From the NCBI GenBank assembly GCA_030064795.1, contig JASJEI010000045.1, positions 1 to 41,683 of the forward strand: DNA of 41,683 nt, given 5' to 3'. The position numbers were made by a program, and so were the translations under genes. This document shows, in pieces, positions 9,066 through 19,052 of this stretch. The notes under the pieces were generated by a model. It made no database searches and had not been told where the DNA came from. It saw only the letters and a list, made by a program, of their open reading frames with translations. Source of the DNA: Pleurocapsa sp. MO_226.B13 (GTDB taxonomy: Bacteria; Cyanobacteriota; Cyanobacteriia; Cyanobacteriales; Xenococcaceae). Position 1 is the first letter of the stretch. Every line of letters begins with the position of its first letter.

Positions 9066-9983
9066 ATGATGCCTCAAAGTTATCAAACTTTTTTTGAGCT
9101 AAGACATTTACGTTACTTTCTCACCGTGGCAGAAGAACTCCACTTTCGTCGCGCAGCCGAACGATTACATATTGCCCAACCCGCACTGAGCAAACAGATT
9201 CAACAGTTAGAAGCAGCAATTGGGATTAAACTGTTTGAAAGAACCAATCGCAAGGTAATTCTTACCAAAGCGGGAGAAGTTTTTTACAGTGAAGCAAAAG
9301 CGATTTTTAAGCAGATAGATAATGCTATCTCCTTGACTCAAAGAGCAGCTTCGGGAGAATGGGGAGAACTAAAATTAACTTTTACCGCACCGGCTATGTC
9401 TACTGTTTTACCTTCTATCCTGCGAACCTACAAAAGAAACTTTCCCAAAGTAAAGATAACTCTAACTGAATTACCAACCTCTGCTCAGATAGAAGCTTTA
9501 ACAACTGGAGAGTCAGATTGTGGTTTCTTTCATCCAACAGTTGCCATCCCTAACCTGACAATTAAAGAGATTTTCACCGAGTCACTAGGTATAGTTGTAC
9601 CCAAATCTCATCCATTAGCAACCAGAAAAAAAATTAGACTGGTAGATTTTGCTGATGATGCTTTTATTTTGTTTCCTAGAACTTACAATTCCCATCTTTA
9701 TGACCAGATTGTTGCCATATGTCAGCAAGTAGGCTTTAGTCCAAATATTGTCGAAGAAGTCTCTCCACGAATTAATGCGATCGGCCTGGTAGCTGCGGAA
9801 ATGGGCATAACTTTTTTGTCTCAGTCCTTATGCTCTTTGTGCGGTCAAGATGTTGTTTATAAACCTTTAACTGGATTAACTCCACAGTTAAAACTAGTTT
9901 ATAGCTGGCGATCGCAAAATACTTCGCCTTGCTTGCCCCTGTTTCTAGAAGTGCTTGAATTATATTTAAGCGATCGTCATTGA
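9066..9983 (+). CDS. LysR family transcriptional regulator
   Basis: 305 residues. The N-terminal winged HTH (~12-75) is clear: LRHLRYFLTVAEELHFRRAA, RLHIAQPALSKQIQQLE and GIKLFERTNRKVILTKAG. From ~95 on it has the two-lobed periplasmic-binding-protein-like effector domain (GELKLTFTAPA; GIVVPKSHPLA; ISPRINAIGLVAAEMGIT-like segment). The HTH and effector region resemble the BenM/CatM-type LysR group, whose ligands are small organic acids, but the ligand here is unknown. Two adjacent ATGs (9066 and 9069) could start it. It is divergent from the SDR gene, the standard arrangement for a LysR regulator and its target. Confidence 0.9.
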   Translation: MMPQSYQTFFELRHLRYFLTVAEELHFRRAAERLHIAQPALSKQIQQLEAAIGIKLFERTNRKVILTKAGEVFYSEAKAIFKQIDNAISLTQRAASGEWGELKLTFTAPAMSTVLPSILRTYKRNFPKVKITLTELPTSAQIEALTTGESDCGFFHPTVAIPNLTIKEIFTESLGIVVPKSHPLATRKKIRLVDFADDAFILFPRTYNSHLYDQIVAICQQVGFSPNIVEEVSPRINAIGLVAAEMGITFLSQSLCSLCGQDVVYKPLTGLTPQLKLVYSWRSQNTSPCLPLFLEVLELYLSDRH

Positions 9984-10117
9984 ACTTAAAACACAGTCTT
10001 AAATTCGTTTCTACTTGTTCTATCTCAACCAAATATATAGTAAGTTATACAATCGATCGGATCTTGCCTACATTTGCCTGCAAGATGATTTGCCGAGCGA
10101 GCTTACAGGGTTAATTA

Positions 10118-12970
10118 ATGTTAAAACGAACGGGATTAATTTTATTAGCATTAGGCATAGTTGTTTTTCTCTCTCCTGCTAATGCTTGGTGGGTGCAATG
10201 GTATGCTTTTGTGCAAAATCAATTATTCAATCTGTTGCTCGATGGAGGACGGATCGTTGGCATTGCTTTAGTGTTAGCGGGTTTACTCGCCCCTTTTGAA
10301 GCCTTGGGCTGGTGGGCGGGATGGTATGGTAATAATCGCGATCCGCTTAGCTTGCCCGTCAATCAAACTCAATTACCAATCAAAAAAACAACTGCAACAG
10401 CACCACACTACATAGTTTATCTCGATGGTATTGGCAAAAGCTCTTTTAAATATTCCGCTAGGGGGAAGAAATTTCTGCAACGTTTGGAGGAATCTCTACC
10501 GAGCGATCGCATTTTAATTAAAAACATTATTCCCTACTCAGTAATTAATTTACCCCTAACCATTGGAAGACCTTTAGCTCGATTTTGGCGATGGATCGAG
10601 GGTACATCTAGGTTAGAAGTGCTAGTCTTGATTCGCAATATGTTTCAAGTGGCGGTATCGGTAGACAGTCGTTATGGCCCGATCTACAATCGCGGTACGG
10701 CACAAATAATTATCGATCGCTTACTCAGTCGTGGCTACCAACCAGGTAGCGGGGCGTTGATTACCTTGATTGGTTATAGCGGTGGCGGACAAATATCATT
10801 AGGCGCAGTACCTTATCTCAAAAAGGTTTTGGCCGCCCCCATTGAGGTAATCTCTCTCGCGGGAGTAATCAGCGGTAACAATGAAGTCGCTAAAGTAGAA
10901 CACCTTTACTATTTAGTCGGCGAAAAAGATCGGGTGGCTCGTTTTACACCTTGGCTGTTTCCTCGAAGATGGTCGATAATTACTTGGTCAAATTGGAATC
11001 TAGCTAAGAGTCGGGGAGAAATTAGCTTTATCTGTTTGGGTAAAGTCGGACATGATTCCAAAAATGGTCCTTTGGATGAGATGGCAATACTTCCAGATGG
11101 TCGCAATCACCTAGAACAAACTTTAACTATCATCCTGCGTATTCTCAACCGTGTCGATGGTTATGAACCCTATCCTGCTGCTGTCCCAGACTATCAACCA
11201 ACATTGTCTCAGGTGGCGAGCGACTATGCTAATTATGTTCGAGCCGATTTCAATCAACCCAGTTACTATCCCATCCAGCAATCTTACTCTAGTGAATATC
11301 TCCCCGTAGCTGAGTGGCTGGGGCGTTTGATTTTACCCGATGTTAGCGAACGTTCTCGCTTGGATGGAGTCTACTTGGAAGTGCATCACGCACCAGCTTC
11401 AGAGCAAGATTTGATTGGTAAAAAAGTATACTTGCGCTGGAGCAGTCGCCCCGACATTCAAGCTTATGTTAATCAGGTAAAAATTAGGATTGATTTTTCC
11501 CAACAGGCTTACAAAAGTATCACTCAGGGAATAGTCCACCCGATCCGTTTAAACCACTGGCGACAGGTACAGACTTTAGAATCTTTGGCTGGTGCAAGAG
11601 AGAATGATGATGTGATGGTTGCCTTGAGTTCGGTAGAGTTAGAGAGAGAACCAGAGATTAGTCTGTATATTAACCGCGAACCAATCGTAATTACGGGTAA
11701 ATATTATGCTTTAGTGACGATTACTAAGTTATTCCCCAATAATTGCGCGGTCGTCCGCTACTATAATTCTACTTCGGGACAGTTTGATGGTCGAGAAGAC
11801 CGAGTTTATTTCCCCCAGGTAGTACCAGACCGCAACGGAGTTCTCCCCGCTACTGCTAACAAGATTAACGAATCACCTTTAAATAAAACTGGTTGGTATA
11901 TTTATGGCGAAAAAAACCACCAGGGGATGTTCGTCGTCAGGGCGATCGCTCCTCGTGCTTTATTTCAACTCAAGCCAGCTAAAGTTATTTCAGGATTAGG
12001 TAAAACTACCAACTATATCCACAATCGATATTGGCAGGGAGTCAAGCAAAAGAAAGGTCAGATCGATTCAATTCTGTTGAACCCTCATAATTTACCAGAC
12101 ACAGAATTAATCGATTCATTTCAAGAAGGCGATCGCCTGTTACTTTTGCATACCTATGGCGGTATTGGTGGTAAAAAACAAGAATTTGCCCCATTAGGGC
12201 TCTTTTTTGGACATTTTTCCTTTGGTTTAGCCAGGGTAGTCCGCGAACCCCTCACCCAAGAACTGCGTTTCAAAATCGCCTACGCTCAGGTATATACTCA
12301 AAACACTACAGGAATTATTGCAGGGAGTTTAGACTGGACGAATTTTGTCGGCGATCGCCAGTTTGGTTGGCTCGGAAGTCGTCCGATTACTGATATTATC
12401 GTCAAATTGGATGTTTTAGACGAATACAACTTTGATGGTTTGCGTCGTTTTCCCCTCAACGCCTTAGCCTACCAATTAGACCGCATGATGGCGCGTTACC
12501 GTACTGGAGATGGTACGGGGGCTACCTTTGTCGGCCCAGCAAATTCTTGCGTGCAGGATTCTTGTCAGGCTTTTTATCAGGGGATTAATATGACCTTGAC
12601 CGAAATCGCTAATAATGCCCAAATTCAAGACTGGCTTGCAGCTAACCCCAATCATCCTCAAACTCAAAGATTACACCGCCTCATTGCCCTCAACCAAGCC
12701 ATAGAAGCCAAACTGATAACCTGGCAAACCCGCCCTGACTGGGTCGATCCCTATCAATCACTAATCGGTACTCGTCTGGCGGATCGTCCCGTAACGACGA
12801 TAGTCAATGGTTTGACTAGCTGGCGATCGCTTTTACCTCGTTTAGCCAACGATATCTTAGCCGAAATCTTCCTCGATCGCGGTGCGAGTCTGTGGCTATT
12901 GCAAACCTATCAGGTAGGCGGTTGGGATGAAGATATTGAACCCATTGCACCTACAAAATTATGGATTTAA
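10118..12970 (+). CDS. Large membrane-anchored alpha/beta-hydrolase-like protein
   Basis: 950 residues. Two hydrophobic segments lie at the N-terminus (~5-22 and ~42-62). Residues ~92-345 look like an alpha/beta hydrolase: strand YIVYLDGIG, nucleophile elbow LIGYSGGGQ with Ser221, Asp271 in VGEKDRVARF and His312 in KVGHDSKNG, in the correct order for a Ser-Asp-His triad. The remaining ~600 residues are not recognised: a beta-rich part (Tyr/Arg/Gly-rich, ~400-760) and a helical tail with SCVQDSCQAFYQG (~808-820). The substrate is unknown; a lipid or acyl-ester role is possible given the membrane anchor. It ends 9 bases from the convergent adaptor gene. I know of no characterised full-length homologue. 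Confidence 0.6.
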   Translation: MLKRTGLILLALGIVVFLSPANAWWVQWYAFVQNQLFNLLLDGGRIVGIALVLAGLLAPFEALGWWAGWYGNNRDPLSLPVNQTQLPIKKTTATAPHYIVYLDGIGKSSFKYSARGKKFLQRLEESLPSDRILIKNIIPYSVINLPLTIGRPLARFWRWIEGTSRLEVLVLIRNMFQVAVSVDSRYGPIYNRGTAQIIIDRLLSRGYQPGSGALITLIGYSGGGQISLGAVPYLKKVLAAPIEVISLAGVISGNNEVAKVEHLYYLVGEKDRVARFTPWLFPRRWSIITWSNWNLAKSRGEISFICLGKVGHDSKNGPLDEMAILPDGRNHLEQTLTIILRILNRVDGYEPYPAAVPDYQPTLSQVASDYANYVRADFNQPSYYPIQQSYSSEYLPVAEWLGRLILPDVSERSRLDGVYLEVHHAPASEQDLIGKKVYLRWSSRPDIQAYVNQVKIRIDFSQQAYKSITQGIVHPIRLNHWRQVQTLESLAGARENDDVMVALSSVELEREPEISLYINREPIVITGKYYALVTITKLFPNNCAVVRYYNSTSGQFDGREDRVYFPQVVPDRNGVLPATANKINESPLNKTGWYIYGEKNHQGMFVVRAIAPRALFQLKPAKVISGLGKTTNYIHNRYWQGVKQKKGQIDSILLNPHNLPDTELIDSFQEGDRLLLLHTYGGIGGKKQEFAPLGLFFGHFSFGLARVVREPLTQELRFKIAYAQVYTQNTTGIIAGSLDWTNFVGDRQFGWLGSRPITDIIVKLDVLDEYNFDGLRRFPLNALAYQLDRMMARYRTGDGTGATFVGPANSCVQDSCQAFYQGINMTLTEIANNAQIQDWLAANPNHPQTQRLHRLIALNQAIEAKLITWQTRPDWVDPYQSLIGTRLADRPVTTIVNGLTSWRSLLPRLANDILAEIFLDRGASLWLLQTYQVGGWDEDIEPIAPTKLWI

Positions 12971-12979
12971 TGCGAGTTC

Positions 12980-15082
12980 TTATTCTTGAAGATGTTCAAT
13001 AGGACGGACTAATTGACCGGGAACAAGGCGGTGGTTTCCATTAATTATAACTCGGTCATTATTTTGCAGTGTACCGCGAACAAAAACGCGATCGCTTTGG
13101 GTCTGGAGAACTTCTACCTCTTGCTGTTCGACACGGAAGGCTTTGTTAGGATTATTAGCAACATTTTCTGAGTCTCCCAAGACATAACATGACCATAAAC
13201 CCCGTACTCCTCTTACTAAGGCTGTAGTTGGTAGCCAATAGCCAGAATCGGCAATATTTTCGCTTAATTTTAACCGAGCTACTTGTCCAGCTCGAACTTC
13301 GCTAGCTGCGGATTCATCCAAACCCAGAACAACTGTTAGGGTGCGAGTCGCAGAATCTAGTTGGGGGAGAGTTGATAACACTTGGGCTTGATATATCCTC
13401 GAACCAATTTTTAACTGTTGTTTGCTACCGAGAGGAATTTGGCTGGCGGTGTTGACAGGTACACCAACATGGACTTCAAGATTGCTCGCTTCCACTAGAG
13501 TGAAAATCGATTCACCAGCAGAAACTACAGTTCCTTCGTCAACTAAACGCTTGGCAACTCTTCCAGTAAAAGGAGCCTTGAGGGTGCTTTGTTCTAGTTC
13601 CAGTTCTAAACTGGCTAACTTAGCATCTAATTGTTCGAGTAAAGCTTGTTGAGCTGCGATTTTTTCGGGGCGTGTACCCGCTAATAATTCATCAAGTTGA
13701 CTTTGGGCTTCATTCAGGCGAGCTTGAAGGGTGTTGACTTCAGTGGTGGCTTCGTCGAGTTGCTCGCGAGAAATAGCTCCAGAGGTATGAAGTTCTTGGC
13801 GACGTTGACCTTTGGTTTGAGCTAGTTTCAGTTGAGATTGTATACTTTTAACCGTTGACTTAGCAGCAGCAATAGTTTCACTCCGAGAGCCAGCCAGTAA
13901 TTCTTGTAGCTGTGCCTTGACTTGTTTTCTTTCGGCGAGGAGTTCTTGTTGTTTGGCTTTGAGGTTTTTGGTATCGAGGACGGCAAGGGGAGCACCTACT
14001 TCAACTTGTTCTCCTAGATCTACTGTGAGGTTGAGTAATTTACCCCCTCGCTCAAAACCTAGGGAACTACTACGACGAGAGACAATAGTACCAATGTAGG
14101 TGCGGTCTACTTGATAGGAGTCAACTAAGTTGACCTTGACGGTTTCCACGGGAAGAATAGTAGTTGAAGAGGAATCTTGAGCAGTTGCTGCTCGCTCGGG
14201 CTGGAGAGTTGAGAGAATGGGTAGCTTTGACCACCAGTTACGACCAGAAGGTGTCAACAAAAAAACTAACAGTCCTGACAGCAGCAGCAGGGGCAATCTG
14301 AAGTTCAGAGCCACTAGTTTCTTAGTTTTCCTCTGAGGCAAGACAACAACAGAATTTGATGAAGTCTCATCTGCTTGTTCAACGTTTATTTTTTCTGATT
14401 CATTAAGGAGTTCTTTTGTCCCCATTCGAGAATCAAGATCCATTTCCTCAGGACTATTTTCCCCTACACCCAAGGGGCTATCACCTGAAAAGGCGTGGTC
14501 AAACTGCTGCTTTGGAACAGGGGAAGTATCTAAATTCAATTTTTCTATTAAACCTGGTCCTAACTGACAATATCCTTTATAAATACTTCTAATGGCAGTA
14601 ACTAATTCTTGCGGATGGGTGCTCTTGAGGAGGTAACCTGTGGCACCTATTTGTAAAGACTTTTTAATATCTCGATCGCGATCGGAAACGCTCAAGATTA
14701 AAATTTTGGTGTCAACATAGCGATTAGTAATTATTTCTGTCGCAGTCAAGCCATCCATTCTGGGCATATTAATGTCCATAAGTACTACATCTGGCTTCAG
14801 TTTTTCAACTAATTCAATAGCTTCTTGCCCATCAATAGCAGTGCCAATTATTTCTAAATCTGGTTCTGGTTCTAAATAGCTTCGCCAAATTTGTTGACAG
14901 GTGTATTGATCTTCAGCAATTAAAACCCTAATTGTCTTTTGGGGTTTTGTGGTTAAACTCGATCTAGGTAAAATCACTTCTGGCTCGGGGTCAGAATTGT
15001 GTTTGAAGCTAAAGGCAGATTGGTCTAACTCGGTGTTTTTATGGTTCTGAGTCGAGTGGTTATTCATGAGAGCATTTAGCAA
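12980..15082 (-). CDS. Receiver domain fused to HlyD/RND membrane-fusion (adaptor) protein
   Basis: 700 residues in one uninterrupted frame. Residues ~50-182 are a NarL-type receiver: acidic pair Glu57/Asp58, phospho-acceptor Asp103 in VVLMDINMPRMDG, Ser131 and Lys153 in YLLKSTHP, ending QLGPGLIEKL where a LuxR-type HTH would normally follow. Instead come an acidic linker (~185-250) and one membrane helix (~261-277). After that is a complete periplasmic adaptor (~310-700): barrel/lipoyl halves around RGGKLLNLTVDLGEQVEVG and FTGRVAKRLVDEGTVVSAG, a coiled-coil hairpin with repeats of the type QLQELLAGSRSETIAAAK, and a C-terminal RVEQQEVEVLQTQ domain. Topology fits: cytoplasmic receiver, periplasmic adaptor. 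It lies 63 bases after the RND permease gene, so they form one operon. No kinase or TolC gene is adjacent. Confidence 0.88.
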   Translation of the reverse strand: MLNALMNNHSTQNHKNTELDQSAFSFKHNSDPEPEVILPRSSLTTKPQKTIRVLIAEDQYTCQQIWRSYLEPEPDLEIIGTAIDGQEAIELVEKLKPDVVLMDINMPRMDGLTATEIITNRYVDTKILILSVSDRDRDIKKSLQIGATGYLLKSTHPQELVTAIRSIYKGYCQLGPGLIEKLNLDTSPVPKQQFDHAFSGDSPLGVGENSPEEMDLDSRMGTKELLNESEKINVEQADETSSNSVVVLPQRKTKKLVALNFRLPLLLLSGLLVFLLTPSGRNWWSKLPILSTLQPERAATAQDSSSTTILPVETVKVNLVDSYQVDRTYIGTIVSRRSSSLGFERGGKLLNLTVDLGEQVEVGAPLAVLDTKNLKAKQQELLAERKQVKAQLQELLAGSRSETIAAAKSTVKSIQSQLKLAQTKGQRRQELHTSGAISREQLDEATTEVNTLQARLNEAQSQLDELLAGTRPEKIAAQQALLEQLDAKLASLELELEQSTLKAPFTGRVAKRLVDEGTVVSAGESIFTLVEASNLEVHVGVPVNTASQIPLGSKQQLKIGSRIYQAQVLSTLPQLDSATRTLTVVLGLDESAASEVRAGQVARLKLSENIADSGYWLPTTALVRGVRGLWSCYVLGDSENVANNPNKAFRVEQQEVEVLQTQSDRVFVRGTLQNNDRVIINGNHRLVPGQLVRPIEHLQE

Positions 15083-15145
15083 AAATAGAAATAAATAGAA
15101 GAAAATTTATTATTAGGATTAATTTTTAAATAGCTTATTGATTCT

Positions 15146-18100
15146 TTAATTCTTTGCTTTTACTAAGTCTCTCATTACTTTTGACAATTGAGATGATTTT
15201 TGTTGAGCAAAAAGTTTGAGAGAAGGGAGATTATTTCGACCTGTAAGCAATAAGTAGGCACAGGGAACAAAGAATAATGCTAAAAGAGTAGCACCACCAA
15301 CTCCTCCAGCAACACAGATAGCCAATGGACTGTATGTGCCACCATCGAGAAACAGGGGAATAAACCCGGCAATAGTGGTGATGGTTGTTGTGAGTACATG
15401 ACGAGTAGAACGGACGATCACTTCTACCATTGCCTTGCGCTCTCCGTAACGAGCTTGGGGATGAGCGCGCAGGGCAGCAAGGACGACTATAGAGTCATTA
15501 ATTGCCACTCCAATCAAACCAACGATACCGCAGATGGCCATGAACCCGAGAGGATAACCAAAGAACCACAGAGATGCTAGAGCTAAACCGACAGAGCCAA
15601 TGGCTACTAGGTAGACGATCGCGGCACAGCGAAAGGAGTTGAAGGAGAGCACGAGAGTGGCAAGCATTAATACCAGCACGGGCACTACCCAAGCCATCAG
15701 GTTAGTCACTGACCGACTACTCTCTTCTGCCTCTCCCCCAAACTCCAGTTCATAGCCTGGAGGGATTTGAAAATCACTGTTTAAAAGGCGCTCTTTGAAG
15801 TCTGCTAAGACGGTTGACGGTAAAGTACCAGCGGTAACAGAACCTTGAATGGTGTTGACCCGCCGAGCGTTGCGTCGGGTGATAGTAGCGGTTTCGGGAA
15901 CCAGGGTGAGTTTACCGAGGGCTGACAGGGGTATGGGAGAGGAGGGTTCTGGAGATGATGGGTTGTTTGGCAGTAAATCGAGGGTCGCGATCTGGTTGAA
16001 GTTACCGCGATCGCTTTGGTCTAGACGAACTCGCAGGGGCAGTTCTTCATTTTCTTCTAGGATAGAACCCCCTAGATTCCCTTCCAAATTAGCATCTAGT
16101 TGCTGGGCAATTTGGGTGTTATCCAATCCAGTCAGTCGGGCTGTTTCTTCATCCAAGGAAAGAGCGAGTTTGGTCAGATCCGCGCCCAAACTAGTGCTGG
16201 TGTGGGTCACGTTGGCTACTTGCACCAGTTCTGCCCGGACTTGACTACCTAGTTCTCTTAGAGTGTCTAGGCTTGGACCGTAGAGCCTTAGTTCAATCGG
16301 GGGGACTGGGGGTCCGCTCTCAAGTTGCTTCACCAAGATTTTAGCGGCAGGAAAGGCTAAATCGAGTTCTTGTTGTAAGCTACGAATCACTTGCAGGCTT
16401 TCCGTAGCAGAAGTCGTTTGAACCGCAGCCGAGGCATAATTACTGATACCACCTTTGATTCCAGTTGAGAGCATACTATAGTGGAAGGCAGGGGCGTGAG
16501 TTCCTAGAAACCAGTAAATATTCGCTATTTCGGGATGCTGTCTAATTACCTCAGTTGCTTCCTCAACAACGGATTTGGTTTGTTCTAGGGAAGCAGAGGA
16601 AGACAACTCTAACTCAATATAGAGTTGATCCCGTTCTGTTGTAGGAAAGAACTGCTGTGGCACATTACCAACCATCAGAAATCCAGTGACTGGCAAAACT
16701 AGAGCGAGCAGTATTCCTAAGGCAGGGCGCATCAAAATAGCAACCAGGGTTTGCCGATAGACTTTAGTTAATTTGCCCAGAGAAAAGCCTCTTGACCAAA
16801 AGCGTTTCAGCGATGCAAGAGGTCTATTTTCAAGGACTTGATTCTGACTGACTCTTCTTCTGCTGGGCTTTGTTGTTCTGGGACTCATCCAACCATTGAG
16901 AGCTGGGATGACGGTTAAGGACAACAGTAGGGAACTGAGAAGGGCTAGAATTACGCTTAAGGCCAGGGAGCGCACAAATTCACCCGTTCCCCCAGGAGTA
17001 AGAAGCATTGGGGCAAAGGTCAAAACTGTCGTTAAGGTTGATGCCAGTAAGGGAATTGCCAGATAGCTTGCTGTTTTGGGTATTGCCCGTAGAGGGGAAA
17101 AACCCTTTTTCAGTAAATGCTCCATTTCATCGACAACAACAATGGCGTTATCAATCAACATTCCCAGAGCAATGATTAGTCCAGTGACAGATGAATTATC
17201 TAAGGGAACCTCCAGCACATTCATCCCCCCAAAGACGATTAAAACCGAGAGAGGAAGGGAAACACCGACAACTAAGGCAGATTTTCCCCCCATGAGCAAG
17301 GCAGTACAGGCAACAACCAATAAGGTACCGAGCCAGAGGTTTTGGAACAGGCGGTTCAAGCGGGTTTCTACATATTGGTTCTGGTCGAGAAGTAGGTGCA
17401 GACCAATACCTGGAGGCTTACTGCGGCGGAATTCTTCTAGAGTTTGGTGAGCCCGCTTCATCCACTGGTCAATGCGCTGCCTCGATTCAATACGGACAGC
17501 CAGGGCGATGCCAGTTTGTCCATTAATTATAGCTATTTCCCTGGGAGGTTCTTGGATGCCTTTGGTAACTGTGGCAATATCTCCCAAGGGAACTAACTGC
17601 TCTGAGTTGCTGCCGACGCGAATGGGAATTTGTCGAATTCGCTCTAGAGAGTCCAGCTCGGTTTCTACTTCAATCAGGAGGTCATTATTGCTGTTGCGGA
17701 GTTGTCCCGAGGATACCTTGGCATCGCTGAGGCGGATTTGTTGGGAAACTTGTTGGGGGGTAAGACCTAATACAGCTAGGTCTGCCTGGTTAATTTCAAC
17801 CAATATTTCTTCAGATGGGGCTCCCCAAAACTCGATTTCCTCTATACTTCCTAGGGCGTAGAGTTGTGTTTTGAGTTGTTCTGAAAGACGACGTAAGATG
17901 GCAGGGTTGCTAGGAGTTTCTAATTCCCAGGTTAAAGCAACAATCAGGGTATCGGATTTAATATGTAGCTCCTCGTATTGTGGAGCAGATACTCCTGGTG
18001 GCAGTTCTAAAGTGATATCACCTAGGCGATCGCGCACGCGAGACCAGACTTCATTAATATTTCTCACAGTTTCCTGAAGTTCAACTGTGATTGCCGAACT

Positions 18101-18355
18101 GCCTAAACGTGAAGTGGAAGTAATATATTTAATTCCCTCGACTTCTAATAATTCTTGTTCTATTTTTTCAGTTACTAGAGATTCTACCCGCTCGGCACTA
18201 GCTCCAGGGAATTGGGTAGTAATTTGACTCACCCACAGACTGGGCTGAGGATCTTCCATACGAGGTAAGGCTTGTAAGGAAAAAAGCCCCCAAACTAAGA
18301 TCAGGCAGATAGTTAGAATTAGAAGTCGAGTATTGCGATAAAATAAGTTCCACAT
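15146..18355 (-). CDS. RND family efflux permease (AcrB/HAE-like)
   Basis: 1069 residues, full length for an inner-membrane RND pump that exports drugs, lipids or other amphiphiles with H+ antiport. It has the N-terminal helix, periplasmic loops with TTQFPGASAERVESLVT and GASPEEI-like porter signatures, twelve membrane helices, and an internal duplication. The TM4 proton-relay site reads GMLIDNAIVVVDEME: Asp402 is present while the second Asp of AcrB is Asn403, as in several non-AcrB RND subgroups. TM10 reads GVAINDSIVVLAAL. Ends in LFFVPCAYLLL and a short tail. It is the first gene of the operon; the adaptor with a receiver domain follows. The substrate cannot be told. No outer-membrane channel gene is in the window. 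Confidence 0.92.
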   Translation of the reverse strand: MWNLFYRNTRLLILTICLILVWGLFSLQALPRMEDPQPSLWVSQITTQFPGASAERVESLVTEKIEQELLEVEGIKYITSTSRLGSSAITVELQETVRNINEVWSRVRDRLGDITLELPPGVSAPQYEELHIKSDTLIVALTWELETPSNPAILRRLSEQLKTQLYALGSIEEIEFWGAPSEEILVEINQADLAVLGLTPQQVSQQIRLSDAKVSSGQLRNSNNDLLIEVETELDSLERIRQIPIRVGSNSEQLVPLGDIATVTKGIQEPPREIAIINGQTGIALAVRIESRQRIDQWMKRAHQTLEEFRRSKPPGIGLHLLLDQNQYVETRLNRLFQNLWLGTLLVVACTALLMGGKSALVVGVSLPLSVLIVFGGMNVLEVPLDNSSVTGLIIALGMLIDNAIVVVDEMEHLLKKGFSPLRAIPKTASYLAIPLLASTLTTVLTFAPMLLTPGGTGEFVRSLALSVILALLSSLLLSLTVIPALNGWMSPRTTKPSRRRVSQNQVLENRPLASLKRFWSRGFSLGKLTKVYRQTLVAILMRPALGILLALVLPVTGFLMVGNVPQQFFPTTERDQLYIELELSSSASLEQTKSVVEEATEVIRQHPEIANIYWFLGTHAPAFHYSMLSTGIKGGISNYASAAVQTTSATESLQVIRSLQQELDLAFPAAKILVKQLESGPPVPPIELRLYGPSLDTLRELGSQVRAELVQVANVTHTSTSLGADLTKLALSLDEETARLTGLDNTQIAQQLDANLEGNLGGSILEENEELPLRVRLDQSDRGNFNQIATLDLLPNNPSSPEPSSPIPLSALGKLTLVPETATITRRNARRVNTIQGSVTAGTLPSTVLADFKERLLNSDFQIPPGYELEFGGEAEESSRSVTNLMAWVVPVLVLMLATLVLSFNSFRCAAIVYLVAIGSVGLALASLWFFGYPLGFMAICGIVGLIGVAINDSIVVLAALRAHPQARYGERKAMVEVIVRSTRHVLTTTITTIAGFIPLFLDGGTYSPLAICVAGGVGGATLLALFFVPCAYLLLTGRNNLPSLKLFAQQKSSQLSKVMRDLVKAKN

Positions 18356-19052
18356 TATTTGGAATCAAGATTAAATTTTCGACCAAGAAGTTGCTCCAAA
18401 AGCATCTGTATTGGATTTACATTCACTCTACGGTCATCGACATTCCTAGAGATTGAGTACCTAATTTTGGCAATCCATGTTCAAAAAAAGGTTTGCATCG
18501 ATTGGCGTAAATAATGTTCTTCGCATAAAATTCCCCGATCTTGGCAATCTAAATATTTTTCATTTAGCTTACCTTGGAGTCGTCCACCAAACATTGAAAA
18601 TACCTGCAAAGTTTTTTTTAAACCACTTGAAATTGTATTTAAATTCTGGGTTCGATCGTAAAAATGGTATGAAGTAAGGCTAAATCGATCTTCATAGTTG
18701 TCAAGGTGCGCTAGTTTGCACTTTTGAATTGCTTTTTTTCGTCACCTGAATCCCCCCAAAAGCGTTTATCTTTTATTCTTTATTCGCTCATTTTATGCCA
18801 TTTCAATAACTTATTAATTTAGCTAATTTTTAGATTTTGAATATATTAAATAATTATAATTTTTGATACCTATTATAAATTTTACTTTAAAAATAACTTT
18901 ATAAAAAATTGATTTACATTACTTATAAATATACAAAAACGACATATGTTTTAAATTGTTCTATAAGTTTAAAAACAAAATATTTATTCGATTATTATAA
19001 ATGATATCACGTCGAACAATTGCAAATCTTTTGAACTAATTCAGATAAATCC
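18356..19052. other. 697-bp AT-rich intergenic region
   Basis: It separates the divergent RND and methyltransferase genes and must hold both promoters. The part from ~18760 to 19020 is extremely AT-rich. A 66-codon frame at 18477-18677 has no recognisable domain, no ribosome-binding site and no composition difference from its surroundings, so it is not called. ATTTTGGCAATCCATG (~18465) and ATCTTGGCAATCTAAA (~18537) are similar short repeats. No GCGATCGC occurs anywhere in this gap. Confidence 0.5.

Noticed and set aside
15849..16244. 131-codon frame opposite the RND permease gene
   Set aside because: Ser/Arg-rich shadow of a strongly conserved gene on the other strand.
18477..18677. 66-codon plus-strand frame in the long AT-rich gap
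   Set aside because: No ribosome-binding site, no recognisable domain, and base composition like the surrounding non-coding DNA.
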